Source of the DNA: Larix sibirica
Lineage: Eukaryota > Streptophyta > Pinopsida > Pinales > Pinaceae
Assembly (NCBI GenBank): GCA_004151065.3
Contig: NWUY0300047473.1
Span: 20,123 to 40,204, forward strand
DNA: 20,082 bases
Direction: 5' to 3'
The position numbers and the translations under genes are program-made. Numbering within the stretch: the first letter of the stretch is position 1; each line of letters begins with the position of its first letter. The notes under the pieces are model-generated. The model saw only the letters and a program-made list of their open reading frames with translations. It was not told the DNA's origin and did no database searches. Below are positions 1 to 8,624 of this stretch, piece by piece.

Positions 1-1300
1 GGACGTGATAATATATTGCCTACCAACTGAACCCGCCGTGGGTTTCCTCGACTCGCTCCATCAAAATTTAGTTTCAAAAATCCCAATTCTGGGGGAGACC
101 AAGAAGAGGGGTTATCCGGGTTGAGTCTGGCGCGTGGAACATTGGTTTGCCCTAGATTTTGAGAGAGGTTCCAAGACTGGAGAATGGCTCTATCTTGATA
201 TTGACAGTTCTAGTCATCAGGAGACCACTGAGATGTCATGACTATTTCATGCATGTTGGATTGGATTTTCTGCCACACTTGAGATGTTGAGAGGCTTGAG
301 TTTTTAAATATTCCTATGTTTCTTTCCTTCCAAACTTGCCATTGTAAAAAATGGGGAAGAGTTACTAGGTTCTGTTGACAATGTCGTTATCAAAGATTTC
401 TTTCTCCAATTAGCTAAGGTTTCCCTAACACTAGCCCAGTTTCGGTTGGATTGTCGAAAAATGGTTGCCCCTTGATCCCATATATGTTGGATGAAAGGAC
501 ATTGATTAAGAAGGTGTTCAGAGTCCTTTGCTTCAAATCAACAAGAGTAGCACATGGCAAGTTCTTCGAAGCCTATTTTGATGATGTGATCCCAGGTCAG
601 AATTTTGTTCCAGACAACCAACCAGAGGAAAGTAGAGACTTCCGGCCAGATATTTTGTTTCCATATATCCTCTTGCTAGTCCCATTGATGGTTGTCCAAG
701 ATCGAGTAGTATTCCTTTAAGTTGAATGTTCCCTTACTAGTGTGACCCCATCTTAGGATATCCTCTCCATATTGTTGAATTATCTTTTTGGATTGAAGCT
801 CTTCCCATAATGAGTCCTAGTGACAATTTGAAAGAGTGGGTGGCCAAAGATGCGTATCCTTCCATTTTCTCCCCTGGGAGTCGTTACCATTAGTGTTCCA
901 AAAGTGTGATACAAGAAATTTGTTGGAAGTGAGAGTGACATGGAGAAGAGGTTGAATGTGATCTAAGGAATTGATTTTATCTCTTTGTTGCCACGCATCA
1001 TCCCAGAAGGGTGCAGTTTCTCCATAATGTATATCCCACAACGCATGCTCTTGGATGATACCCACATTCTGCCAAGCAACGTTCCATATTGAAATGAGCC
1101 TGAGCTACTCTCCTATAGGAAAATGAGATTCTACTGATCAATGTCACTAGCATATTTGCTTTTCCAAGTTTTTTCGCAATGAGCCTTCGGGGAAGTGATC
1201 CATCTCCACCACAGTTTAAGATGGCTTTATTTTCAATCTCATGATCTCTCAATCCAACAACTCCTAGAGATTTAGGCTTGCAAAGTTTGTCCCAAGAGAC
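1..1300 (-). pseudogene. LINE zinc-finger (zf-RVT) region and RNase H start
   Basis: After the RT, the minus strand carries WDKLCKPKSLGVVGLRDHE (about 1295-1240) and IIQEHALWDIHYGET with FWDDAWQQ (about 1060-980). A CxxC...HxxxxC finger follows, read as MCYSC, then KDSEHLLNQCPFIQHIW (about 560-460). At the left edge SWSPPELGFLKLNFDGASRG (about 100-45) is the classic linker plus first catalytic Asp of a LINE-borne RNase H (KLNFDGAS-GNPG). The remaining RNase H motifs lie outside the window. Single-base shifts are visible near 1215 and 330, and an in-frame stop lies inside the finger. The finger is thought to help bind element RNA or DNA. Confidence 0.88.
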
Positions 1301-2415
1301 TAGGGCCCATTTCTACCCCTTGTCTTTTGACCCCCCCAAAGGAAGGTCCTTTGCAGTGATCTAATTTCATTTAGGAACTTTTTAGAAGCATCAAACATGG
1401 AAAAGAGATATGAGCACATACTTATGAGCAATGAATTGAGGAGGATTAGTTGGCTTGCAATGTTAAGAGAACAAAAAGCCCAATTGGAAAGTTTATGTTC
1501 CATTCTCGTGACCAAATGTATCCAAGGTTTATGTCCCGTGGTGAGGAGATACTTGAAGGACACCAAGATAGGAAGATGGAATAGAGCTCCTACAAAATGA
1601 CAAGAACCTAGAGATTCGGTTTTGCAAGTTGATCAGGGTATTGAAGAAGAAGATTTACAACTTGTCATTATTCAAGGCTAGACATGAGACTTCCATGAAA
1701 GTGGATAACAGAGATTTAAGGTGTCTTTCCTCTCGCATGGTCACAATGGCCATGAGAATTGTGTCTTCAACGAACTAAAGGTGGGAGGATTTTTTGTCAT
1801 CATTAGTGGGATGGAAACCATTAAGGAGGTTATCACAGACATTAGCCTTCAAAGTTCTACCCTATCATTTGACCATGAGAATGAACAGAAAATGGGAGAG
1901 TGGATCTCCCTAATGGAAACCCCAGGAGGAAGAGAAGGTTAGAGAGGGAGAGTCGTTGACCAAAATGGAAAAGAAGGCTGACAAAGATAGTGTCATGATC
2001 TAGTGCACCCATTGAGGGGAAAAACCAAAGGCAAAAAGGGTTCTCTGCATGTATCTCTATGATATTATATTAGAGGCTTTTGAGAGGTCTAGCTTGATGA
2101 GCATGCCAAAAAAAAATTAGATTTTGAGAGTGTGGATGGTTTCATGTGCTGTCAAGATTCCATATAGGATTTAGCATCCCTCCACATAACCCAATTGTTC
2201 TTTTGAAACTGCGAAAGGAAAGATGGGCTTTAATCTATTGGAAATAATTCTAGTAAGGATTTTATAAATAACATTGCATAAGGAGATGGGCTGGAATTTA
2301 CCTAGATGCACCAGGTTGTTTTCTTTAGGAATGACAGTGAGAAAGGTGTACTGAGGGCAGGAAAGACATCCAAACGAGTTCACGACTCTTCAACGGCCTC
2401 CCAAACATCATATTT
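1300..2415 (-). pseudogene. LINE reverse transcriptase domain
   Basis: The reverse transcriptase copies element RNA into DNA at the target nick. Conserved blocks appear in order. FLTVIPKEN and PISLCNVIYKIL (about 2345-2260) are the entry blocks. LIKLDLSKA (about 2103-2061) is palm motif A with the first catalytic Asp. GDPLSHFLFIL (about 1923-1877) is the RQGDPLSPFLF block. FVEDTIL (1774-1754) stands where FVDDT or FADDT is expected. SSYLGV and the thumb-side block KLSNWAFCSLNIASQLILL through FLWGG follow (about 1510-1310). Several in-frame stops and shifts lie between blocks, for example near 2165, 2060, 1895 and 1570. The FVED change removes the first Asp of the YxDD pair. Confidence 0.92.
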
Positions 2416-2429
2416 CACAATCGTCCAAT

Positions 2430-2521
2430 AGTGATGGTAAAATTATGTTATGAATCCATCGAAGAGTGCATCTTTTACTCTTCCCACTGAGACCTCTTAT
2501 GTTCCAGGAAATGATCTCCAT
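2430..2521 (-). pseudogene. LINE endonuclease N-terminal stub
   Basis: The minus-strand ATG at 2519-2521 opens a frame containing SWNIRGLSGKSKRCTLR. This matches the conserved first strand (SWNxRGL) of the APE-type endonuclease that begins plant L1 ORF2. After about 28 residues the sequence jumps to text expected just before the RT (DVWEAVEES, then FLTVIPKEN). The roughly 1 kb coding for the rest of the endonuclease is absent, including the GDFN and SDH-type catalytic segments. The start is chosen because SWNxRGL normally lies within a few residues of the ORF2 initiator. Confidence 0.82.
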
Positions 2522-2689
2522 TAAAAAACTATTAATGAGATTAAAGGTATTGAATCCATTCCGACAGGGATCGATTATTACCTGATGTGATGAGATGTTC
2601 CCCCAATTCTACTAGCCATTGTTGGTTTGTTTTCCTACCTCATTTGACTTCTTTCTTACCTCCTATTGGACTGTGTTATACTATGTGAA
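2522..2689. other. Unassigned stretch upstream of the LINE ORF2 start
   Basis: This would hold the ORF1-ORF2 junction of the minus-strand LINE. I see a Lys/Arg/Asn-rich minus-strand reading but no ORF1 RRM or zinc-knuckle motif. The boundary with the plus-strand RNase H relic to the right is not defined. Confidence 0.3.
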
Positions 2690-3010
2690 GTTCGAGTACT
2701 CTTGGGGAGTAGGATTCAAATTAAACAATGAAGCATAATCATATGATCCATTTAAGGATTAATGGTACTTCAATCCCTCCAAGTTAAATAAGTTTTGGTC
2801 TTTGGAGATTCACTCATGATAGTGAACATGATCAAGAAAAGAATGGTGAAAGGAGGAACAAGACTAAGCATAATAATTTAAAGGATCGTTTGAAAACTAG
2901 ACATCATTGAAGAAGTTAAGATCTACCACATTTGTTGTCATAACAACAATAAGGACGATCAAATGGAAAACAAGGCCACCTACTTGGATAAAGTAGTCCT
3001 CGTAAAAAAA
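2690..3010 (+). pseudogene. Orphan RNase H fragment, probably from an LTR (Ty3/gypsy-type) retroelement
   Basis: In plus-strand frames I read FKLNNEA (about 2718-2740), where retroelement RNase H domains have TNNEAEY. VFGDSLMIVNMIKK (about 2797-2840) is the GDSxLIVxQI block with a catalytic Asp. HNNNKDDQMENKATYLDK (about 2941-2990) corresponds to the N-K-ADQMANKA block near the C-terminus. A one-base shift separates the NNEA block from the GDS block. The spacing fits an RNase H of about 130 residues. The TNNEAEY-like block favours a Ty3/gypsy RNase H (possibly the additional domain of Tat-type elements) over a LINE. It is on the opposite strand to the LINE at its left, so it is a separate insertion. 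Confidence 0.62.
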
Positions 3011-3483
3011 TGAGGATTATACAGGCATCAATTGGATTCCTTAACCACCTTTCATGGCCTTTTTTTTGCAAAGGGACTTTGGTTTTAATACCCACTTATT
3101 AGGAATCATCTAGAAGCCAAGTGGTGTTATATCTCATTAGAGGGACAAGTATTCACACTCCTCCTTTTCAATTCATGTGAGGGATGCTTCAAGTCTCAAA
3201 GTGCCCCTGATATCCTTTCTTGTTGTAAGATACATTGGATACATGCCCTTAAACATTATTTAGTCTGGCTTGAGTGTGAATGTGGGGTATATCCTCAACA
3301 TTGGATGGAGAAACTCAGAGCTAATAGTGGGTTAGTAAGGGAAGAGGGCGGTTGGAAATTACAAGCATAATTCAAGGGCCAATTGGTAGAGAACAAAGGT
3401 AAGCATTACCTATCCTTCTAGTTTTTACACCCGAGTATAGGGAATTCCCGGACTAGCATCCCCAATAGTCTTTATGGGAAATT
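3011..3483. other. No recognised feature
   Basis: No coding motif could be assigned. Part of this stretch could be further decayed retroelement sequence, or the missing upstream portion of the Penelope-like element that follows, but no RT block is legible in any frame. Confidence 0.4.
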
Positions 3484-3904
3484 TTGTGTGTGCTTAGGCA
3501 AAGGCAATTCTTAAGCATTATTGAACCTTCCTTTTGTTGGGTTTCTCGTTGTAAAGAGGTAGTTTGGAATATTGCATTTGGTGACACCGAGAGATCTTGG
3601 GACATAAGGTTGAAAGAGCATATTGCGTATCTTAGACACAATAGAATTAAAAACTCAACCCTCGCATAACATGTAAACAATAACAAACATATTGTATGTC
3701 TTGATAATGCAAAGATCATATCCACAACAGACCATTACATAAAAAAGAAAGCTTAGATAAAAGGTTGAGATCAAGATTCATCCCGAAAATGTTAATAGAT
3801 ATGAAGGTGCTAAAATCAATGAAACACGGAACACTCTATTGCAAACCCTAATGAATAAAAGAAATAAAACTAGCCGACACGGAAATTTAATGACCAAACC
3901 ATGA
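3484..3904 (+). pseudogene. Penelope-like element GIY-YIG endonuclease domain (degenerate)
   Basis: The frame from about 3540 reads AFGDTERSWDIRLKEH, then LRHNRIKNSTLA, a stop, and NNKHIVCLDNAKIIS. After a one-base shift near 3755-3764 it continues VEIKIHPENVNRYEGAKIN to a stop at 3902-3904. This matches, block by block, the C-terminal GIY-YIG nuclease of EN(+) Penelope-like retroelements: GET-RS...R--EH, N---SALA-H, H-I-(F/L)--A-II, then EAIEI-K-----NR-EG--(I/L). The nuclease nicks DNA to prime reverse transcription. The front of the domain, where the GIY and YIG strands lie, is poorly preserved (CKEVVWNIAFGDTERSW). The conserved Arg (RLKEH) and the NR-EG block remain. At least one in-frame stop and one frameshift make it a pseudogene. 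No RT is recognisable upstream, so this is a 5'-truncated copy. Confidence 0.85.
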
Positions 3905-3955
3905 TTATATATTTATGGGTGCGTAAACCAATCATTTTCCTTTATCCCTCATACT

Positions 3956-3989
3956 CCTGATGATGATCCCTTTGAGGGATCGAAACGTC
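3956..3989 (+). ncRNA. Hammerhead-ribozyme-like motif of a Penelope-like element
   Basis: CTGATGA (3957-3963) is followed by a perfect 6-bp stem (3965-3970 with 3976-3981) closed by a 5-base loop TTTGA. GAAAC (3982-3986) and GTC (3987-3989) come next. These are, in order, the conserved hammerhead core: the CUGANGA box, stem II, the GAAA box, a minimal stem III and a GUC cleavage triplet. Hammerhead motifs of this compact form are known from the terminal repeats of Penelope-like elements, and this one sits about 50 bases behind the GIY-YIG stop codon. Two flaws argue that it is decayed: an unpaired T at 3964 before stem II, and no convincing stem I between the bases before 3957 and after 3989. 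The palindrome ACGT at 3985-3988 could pair between two copies, as proposed for dimeric forms. Confidence 0.68.
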
Positions 3990-4774
3990 TTTTGGTGAAA
4001 AATCCTATTGAAAACACATATCCAATGCAATTTTACAGTTTAAATTAAACTGGGAAATTTTGAGAAATTCAGTTTCATAACAGTCTCTTCCAGAATTATA
4101 AAAATAGCTATGGCATGATGGCAAGTTTATCATGTTTTGGTGTTTTGGGTTTGATAATATTTTTTTTTAAAGAAAATGTTGAGTAGAATGCATGAATAGA
4201 TGGATGGAAAGAGACAAGCCATTAGTTACCTTACTAATCATTTAGAACTCAATAGAAAAAAAATATGGATTTGGAAAACAATTTGCAAGAGAACAATGCT
4301 AGGATGGACATAATGGTAGAGGAAATATATATGCACTACATCATGATCCTTGTATTTTCTCGTGGAACCCAATCAACAATAGGGCAGGCAATATTTTCAG
4401 AAGGCTAAAAAATGCAGAAAGAAAAGGAAGAAATTACAGTGCAATAAACATGAATAACAACAATTAGGCAAGCTCAATACCATAGAGATGGCATGCAAGA
4501 GCAGGAGGAAGCCCACAGTGGGCATTATTTTGCTTAATTATGCCATATGTTTTATCTTTCTATTTGATTATAGGGACCTTTGCACACCAATACAATTATA
4601 GAAATGATAGGCAAGCATATTGTTTTGGTTTTTTAATAAGTTTGAGCAAGGAATTCAACTCAAAGGTTCAACTCAATAGAGCCATGTTGTGTAAAATTTT
4701 GAGCTCATATGTACTTACTGGTTGATTTGGTTCACCACAACCCCTTTATAATATAAAAAATGTACATTCTTGTT
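3990..4774. other. No recognised coding feature
   Basis: AT-rich with scattered A-runs. It may begin with the remaining Penelope-like terminal repeat, but I could not find a matching copy elsewhere in the window. The open frame at about 4540-4725 has no recognisable motif and is probably chance. Confidence 0.4.
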
Positions 4775-5546
4775 AAACAAAAGAAAACACAAGTGCCTCA
4801 AAGGCTACCTCCGTTCCTTTGTTGTTGACAAATAATCCCAATGGGTTGAATGCATGCCCCTAACAAAATAACAATATAACACTTATATCATACATAATCT
4901 ATATGACCCCTTTTGAAGCACTTGATGTCTGTCCTCCACCAATACATTCCTTCTAACTCCAAGGTTCAATAAGTCACAACTCATAAACAAAAAATTCAAG
5001 AAACACTACAACTTTTCCATGATAGTATGATGTTGGCACATAATAGAATTAAACAAAAATCATATAAGAATCATTCAAAGCAATAGTTGAACATTGGTGA
5101 TTGGGTTTACCTTTTCCTTCTACCTCACAACCAATTGTCCATCAAGAACAAATGTATCCAAGAGTTAGCACCAAAGTTTTATAGACCCTACAGAGTTGTC
5201 ACCAAAATCAGGAAGACAACATATGCCTCAGGGTTACCTTCATCTCCATGCATTCATAGTGTATTCCATGTTTCGTACCCTAAAAAGTTCACTGGGAAAC
5301 ACATTACAATTCAAACAATGTTGTTCAAGTTATATGAATAAGGCAAGCTCATTTTGGAGCCATCATCAATTATAGACACTTGAATTTGGTAGTTGATTCA
5401 CAAGGCCGTCACTAAATAGATAATCAAAAGGAACAATCTTCCTTTTGATGATTTTTGATGATACCACGTGGGAATCTAAGGATTTCATTCAAAAGTACCT
5501 AAAACTACCAAAACTTGGGTGGATATGCTTTTTAAGGAGGGGAGGC
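4775..5546 (+). pseudogene. Ty3/gypsy (chromovirus-type) integrase C-terminus with chromodomain trace
   Basis: The plus strand reads CLKGYLRSFVVDK (about 4791-4829), a stop, then MTPFEALDVCPPP (about 4903-4941). It continues with HNRIKQKSYKNHSKQ (about 5038-5082) and NIGDWVYLFLLPHNQLSIKN (5090-5149). LAPKFYRPYRVVTKI and IHSVFHVSYPKKF follow (about 5166-5290). These are the end of the integrase catalytic core (cf. MTPFEALYGRPPP) and the GD(W/L)VFLRL...KLAPKFYGPY-V...IHPVFHVS-LK module of Ty3/gypsy elements. EPSSI and DDTTWESKDF (about 5357-5490) are a broken chromodomain, which targets insertion to chromatin in chromoviruses. The upstream pol and gag are missing. A stop at about 5083 and several others mark it as dead. 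Confidence 0.88.
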
Positions 5547-5547
5547 A
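5534..5547 (+). promoter_or_regulatory. Polypurine tract of the Ty3/gypsy element
   Basis: AAGGAGGGGAGGCA lies directly between the broken chromodomain frame and a TGT that can start the 3' LTR. A purine run at this place primes plus-strand DNA synthesis in LTR retrotransposons. Confidence 0.72.
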
Positions 5548-5994
5548 TGTATGTACCCACCTGCATTATTACTCTCTCCTCCTTCTTGTTTATCTCTATC
5601 TGCTTTTATTTTCATGATTTATAAGAGCTGGACTATTTGTCCCATGTCCACTATATTATTCTTTTTATTTTCTTTCACTCTTTAAATAATACATCATATG
5701 TATGGAGGGGTTTGTTGATATGTGTTATCTCATTTGGAGGTTACACCCTCAAAGTGGCATTAGAGGTTGCCCCTCGAAGTTGTTGGAAACATAACATACT
5801 TTATTCTCTCACCTCATTACTTGTCATTTGTTGGTAGTGAATTGATTTTATTACTTATTAATATTATATGTTAATGGAATATTTATATTTATATCATCAA
5901 TTACGAGTATGGTATCCTTCCATTTGGACTAGGATAAAACTAATTAAATTTCCCAATCAGGGCATGTTCAAAAAATATAATTATTATAGTGACA
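5548..5994 (+). repeat. Probable 3' LTR of the chromovirus fragment
   Basis: The sequence begins TGTATGTACCC right after the polypurine tract and has a possible end at TGACA (5990-5994), giving a TGT...ACA repeat of about 447 bp. The 5' boundary is well supported by position. The 3' boundary is a guess, because no second LTR is present to compare. The open frame at about 5637-5837 inside it looks like a by-product of LTR sequence. Confidence 0.5.
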
Positions 5995-6437
5995 GGGTTT
6001 GTTGACTTCACCTACAACCTTAGGGCTCCTTCTATCCTCTGAATAAACCTAGATGGAGGTCCATTTTTATTTTTGCTTCTCCTAGACATTGACTTGGCTA
6101 AATTTTAAAGGTTAATGAAGAAGCACCAAAAAGGGATGCTTGGCCTGGAGATTGACCCCTGTTGGGTTGAATGTTATTTTACATCAAAAGCAAACATGCC
6201 CTATTGAAAAAATGATATTCCCCCAACAAAATCAAATAAAAAAACAAAATTGTTAACGTATCACACAATCTGGTCACTATACCTGCTCTGCTCATAGCAC
6301 TTGCTACACTTGTTGCACTCACTGTATTTACTATGCACCATAAACTATTGATGGTACAATGTATATTTTCCATAAGCATTAAAACAATAATTAGAAATTT
6401 ATAAAAAAAATATGGTTTTGTTCCTTGTTGTGTTTTA
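5995..6437. other. No recognised feature
   Basis: The minus-strand frame at about 6179-6379 shows no family motif. It may be internal sequence of the Ty1/copia relic to its right, but nothing after the GSLM block can be aligned with the expected RT continuation. Confidence 0.4.
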
Positions 6438-6552
6438 CATCAAACTACCAACATCACTAGGATAGGGAACTCATGGCATGTCTTCTTCCTCTTCATATGT
6501 CTTGGGACATTTATCTACATATAACTTTACATCTACATGAATAGGGACCTTA
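6438..6552 (-). pseudogene. Ty1/copia reverse-transcriptase C-terminal scrap
   Basis: The minus strand reads KLYVDKCPKTYEEEEDMP, a stop, then VPYPSDVGSLM. This is the well-conserved KLS--QCPKT-EE-E-M--VPYASAVGSLMYAMVCTRPD segment at the end of plant Ty1/copia RT, just before RNase H. After GSLM the sequence diverges, and nothing upstream is recognisable. It lies about 120 bp inside the LTR at 6675-7197, on the same strand. That would fit one heavily deleted element, but the link is inference. Confidence 0.8.
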
Positions 6553-6674
6553 GCCTATTTACTTTCCTGCACACTAAATCTACAACAACATCTCAACATA
6601 TTTTCTCTAATTCAATAAGAGTTTCTTGTTAGCACGATCTCTTTTAATCTCCACTCCCAATAAGAAGTTAGCAA

Positions 6675-7197
6675 TGTTAGAATATTGAGAATATGATAAA
6701 GTCATACAACAATACAAAACATGCATAGCATGATCTAATCTAGTCTTATATCATAATAAGCAACAAATAACATGAACATGAATAAAATGGAGAAAAGAGT
6801 ACACCAGATATACGTGGTAAAACCCCAAATGGGGAAACATCCATGGGAAGGTTTAAATCTTCTTAATCATCAATAATCTCCAACCTTACAATAGATCTCC
6901 CACACACAAGCATCACATCCCACTCCATAATCACATTACATGACACATCCTTGTGTTCATATGTGAATTCTTGGATTCTTGATGAATTTACAATGACTAC
7001 TCACCTCATTATATACCAAGAGGGAACAGAGGAATTACATCCCATAACACATGTGGGATAAATGTAATTTCATCTCTTTATATAATAAAATGTAATAAGA
7101 GTAAATTATTACAAATTACATGTGCGATAACTCTTTTACATAAGATTGGACATTAATACCTTCCAAATACATTCAGTCATCATTACATATTCGGACA
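6675..7197 (-). repeat. Ty1/copia-type LTR (minus orientation)
   Basis: The ends form an imperfect inverted repeat, TGTTAGAATAT at 6675-6685 and ATATTCGGACA at 7187-7197 (9 of 11 positions match). This is the TGTT-GAATAT...ATATTC-AACA form common in copia LTRs. Read on the minus strand it holds a TATA box (TATATAA, about 7009-7015) and, further on, the block around 6803-6846. That block contains the hairpin CCCCAAATGGGG (6823-6834) beside TACCACGTATATCTGG. Similar GGTTTTCCACGTA-type blocks recur in plant copia LTRs. No matching 5-bp target duplication is seen (flanks AGCAA and CCATT), so it is probably not a clean solo LTR. No primer-binding site is evident. Confidence 0.75.
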
Positions 7198-7680
7198 CCA
7201 TTCACACATGGTTGTAGTTGAAGGCTTGTGTTTATCATGGAGGCGGTAACATGCTCGATGAAAACACACGTCGAAATATTTAATGGATTCCCAATTTTCT
7301 ACTTTAATTTCATCGAACTCCTAGAGCACTTCACACAAATAATAATCTTCACCATTAACATTCTGCAAGATTGTAAATTGAGATCAATTTTGAATTGTGT
7401 AAATGGATAAGACATTGCACCAGTATCAGGCTTTACCATTGAAAGTGAAAGGAAATAATCTTCAAAATACATCTTCATGAATGACATTAAGCAAAAACAA
7501 CATAGATTCATATTTCTGAATGTGCTCAAATGTTGTGGTGCTTCCTTTGCCATTGAATCTAGGTAGGAAATCAATTGTATTTCTTGGGAGGTCATACAAA
7601 GTCCCTTATCAATTCAATATAGTGTTGGCCTCCCATCATGGGATTTGGGGTAGAGCCATAAAAATACACACAAATAAATG
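7198..7680 (-). pseudogene. Ty3/gypsy gag (capsid) fragment
   Basis: The minus strand reads MMGGQHYIELIRDFV (about 7645-7600). After a one-base shift it continues FLPRFNGKGSTTTFEHI, then LNVIHEDVF, a stop, RLFPFTFNGKA (about 7570-7430), and finally EFDEIKVENWESIKYFDVCF with HRACYRLHDKHKPS (about 7310-7220). This is the retrotransposon-gag pattern F-G--ST--EH---F...LNVEHEDV-LRLF--SLEGKA--W, followed by an E(S/P)V-DFN-RF-like block. The protein forms the capsid around element RNA. The fragment stops where the copia-type LTR begins. One explanation is that the LTR element inserted into it, but no gag continuation appears on the far side. At least three stops are present. Confidence 0.8.
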
Positions 7681-8470
7681 CAACTGTACATAGGGTAGAT
7701 TGCCGAGCACTGCTTCTAGTGCCATAATTGTTGATGGGGTAAAATGCCCCTTTGCCAACAGTAGAGATTCATCCTTATGAGAAGTCTCAATTAGAATATT
7801 TACCATTTGGCATAAGGAACCCATATGGATCTTAGCATGACAATGATTATTGATTTGGGGTTTTATTGGTTGCATCCTGGTCCACCGTTTAGGATTTTTA
7901 TTATGTTAAAGAATAAAACACATATAATATAACATGAATAATGCATAATGTAGACATCTATATTAAACTAATAAATATATAAGAGTAAACACAACACCAA
8001 ACGCAAAGCCACTTTTATCTTTAGCAAGGAATTTATTGTGTGAATAAGAGAAAACTTACAAATAACTAGATGCATATCATATAAAAGTTTGAAACTAAAC
8101 AACTAATTAAAATTTGTGCTCACGAATTAGATAAACATTTAAGAAAGAAAATAGAAGTAAGAATCCATAACTTATTCAAAAGAAAAATCTACATTTAAAA
8201 AAAACATTCTTACAATAACCCCAACACTCAAACAAAACAAGTAATGGAAGTGATATTTACAACACTAGAATCAAAGTTAAAAAGAAACACTTGGCCACAT
8301 ATTCCTTCTCCTCATTAGAGTTTCAATGAGAAGTTTATATAAGGGTTCTACAAGCAAATGCCTCCCTTAGTTAAGACATATAAAGCCCATTGATAAGAGA
8401 GGTTAATGGCACTTGGCCTTCCAACTCTTTTTGACCTTCTGAATCCCCTTTATAGGCCTTTTAGTTTTTT
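7681..8470 (-). other. Possible leader/LTR sequence of the gag-bearing element
   Basis: On the minus strand, upstream of the gag fragment, the only signal is a TATA-like CTTATATAAACT (8332-8343). The position could suit a 5' LTR and leader, but no LTR ends or primer-binding site were identified. The open minus-strand frame at about 7636-7875 is partly the gag N-terminal region read out of frame. Confidence 0.25.
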
Positions 8471-8600
8471 TTACAATTTTGTCCATTTTTAAAAGGACAT
8501 TAGTTGGATTAAATATTCTCATAAGGTGGTGTTTTTTTCTATATTTGTTTTTTTTTTAATATGTCTTTTCCCCATGAATTTCAATAGCAAATCTGGGAGC

Positions 8601-8624
8601 TATATATATATATATATATATATA
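8601..8624. repeat. (TA)12 microsatellite
   Basis: Twelve uninterrupted TA units follow GGGAGC and precede AAATAG. It is a simple dinucleotide repeat and likely polymorphic. Confidence 0.95.

Larger units (their letters stand above)
1..2521 (-). mobile_element. Degenerate L1-type LINE ORF2 (non-LTR retrotransposon), open at left edge
   Basis: Read on the minus strand, domains appear in the order of a plant L1-like ORF2: endonuclease start (2521 down to about 2435), reverse transcriptase (about 2415-1300), RT-to-zinc-finger linker (about 1300-970), zf-RVT zinc finger (about 560-480) and the first residues of RNase H (about 80-1). Such a protein nicks target DNA, reverse-transcribes its own RNA at the nick and degrades the RNA template. 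The frame is broken by many stops and several frameshifts, so this is a dead copy. Most of the endonuclease is missing, and the 3' end lies beyond the window. The linker motif WDKLCKPKSLG and the motif FWDDAWQQ are typical of plant LINEs. Family assignment is secure; subfamily is not. Confidence 0.93.

Noticed and set aside
451-720. Plus-strand open frame of about 89 codons
   Set aside because: It is the antisense shadow of the LINE zinc-finger region, whose minus-strand reading carries the conserved C, H and W residues.
3453-3725. Minus-strand open frame of 90 codons
   Set aside because: It is antisense to the Penelope GIY-YIG domain, which explains the sequence far better.
6675-7197. Clean solo LTR
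   Set aside because: No 5-bp target-site duplication at the two ends, and a copia coding scrap lies close by on the same strand.
8332-8343. Minus-strand TATA box as promoter of a host gene
   Set aside because: Nothing gene-like follows except gag debris; at most it is an LTR promoter, and in AT-rich DNA the match is weak evidence.
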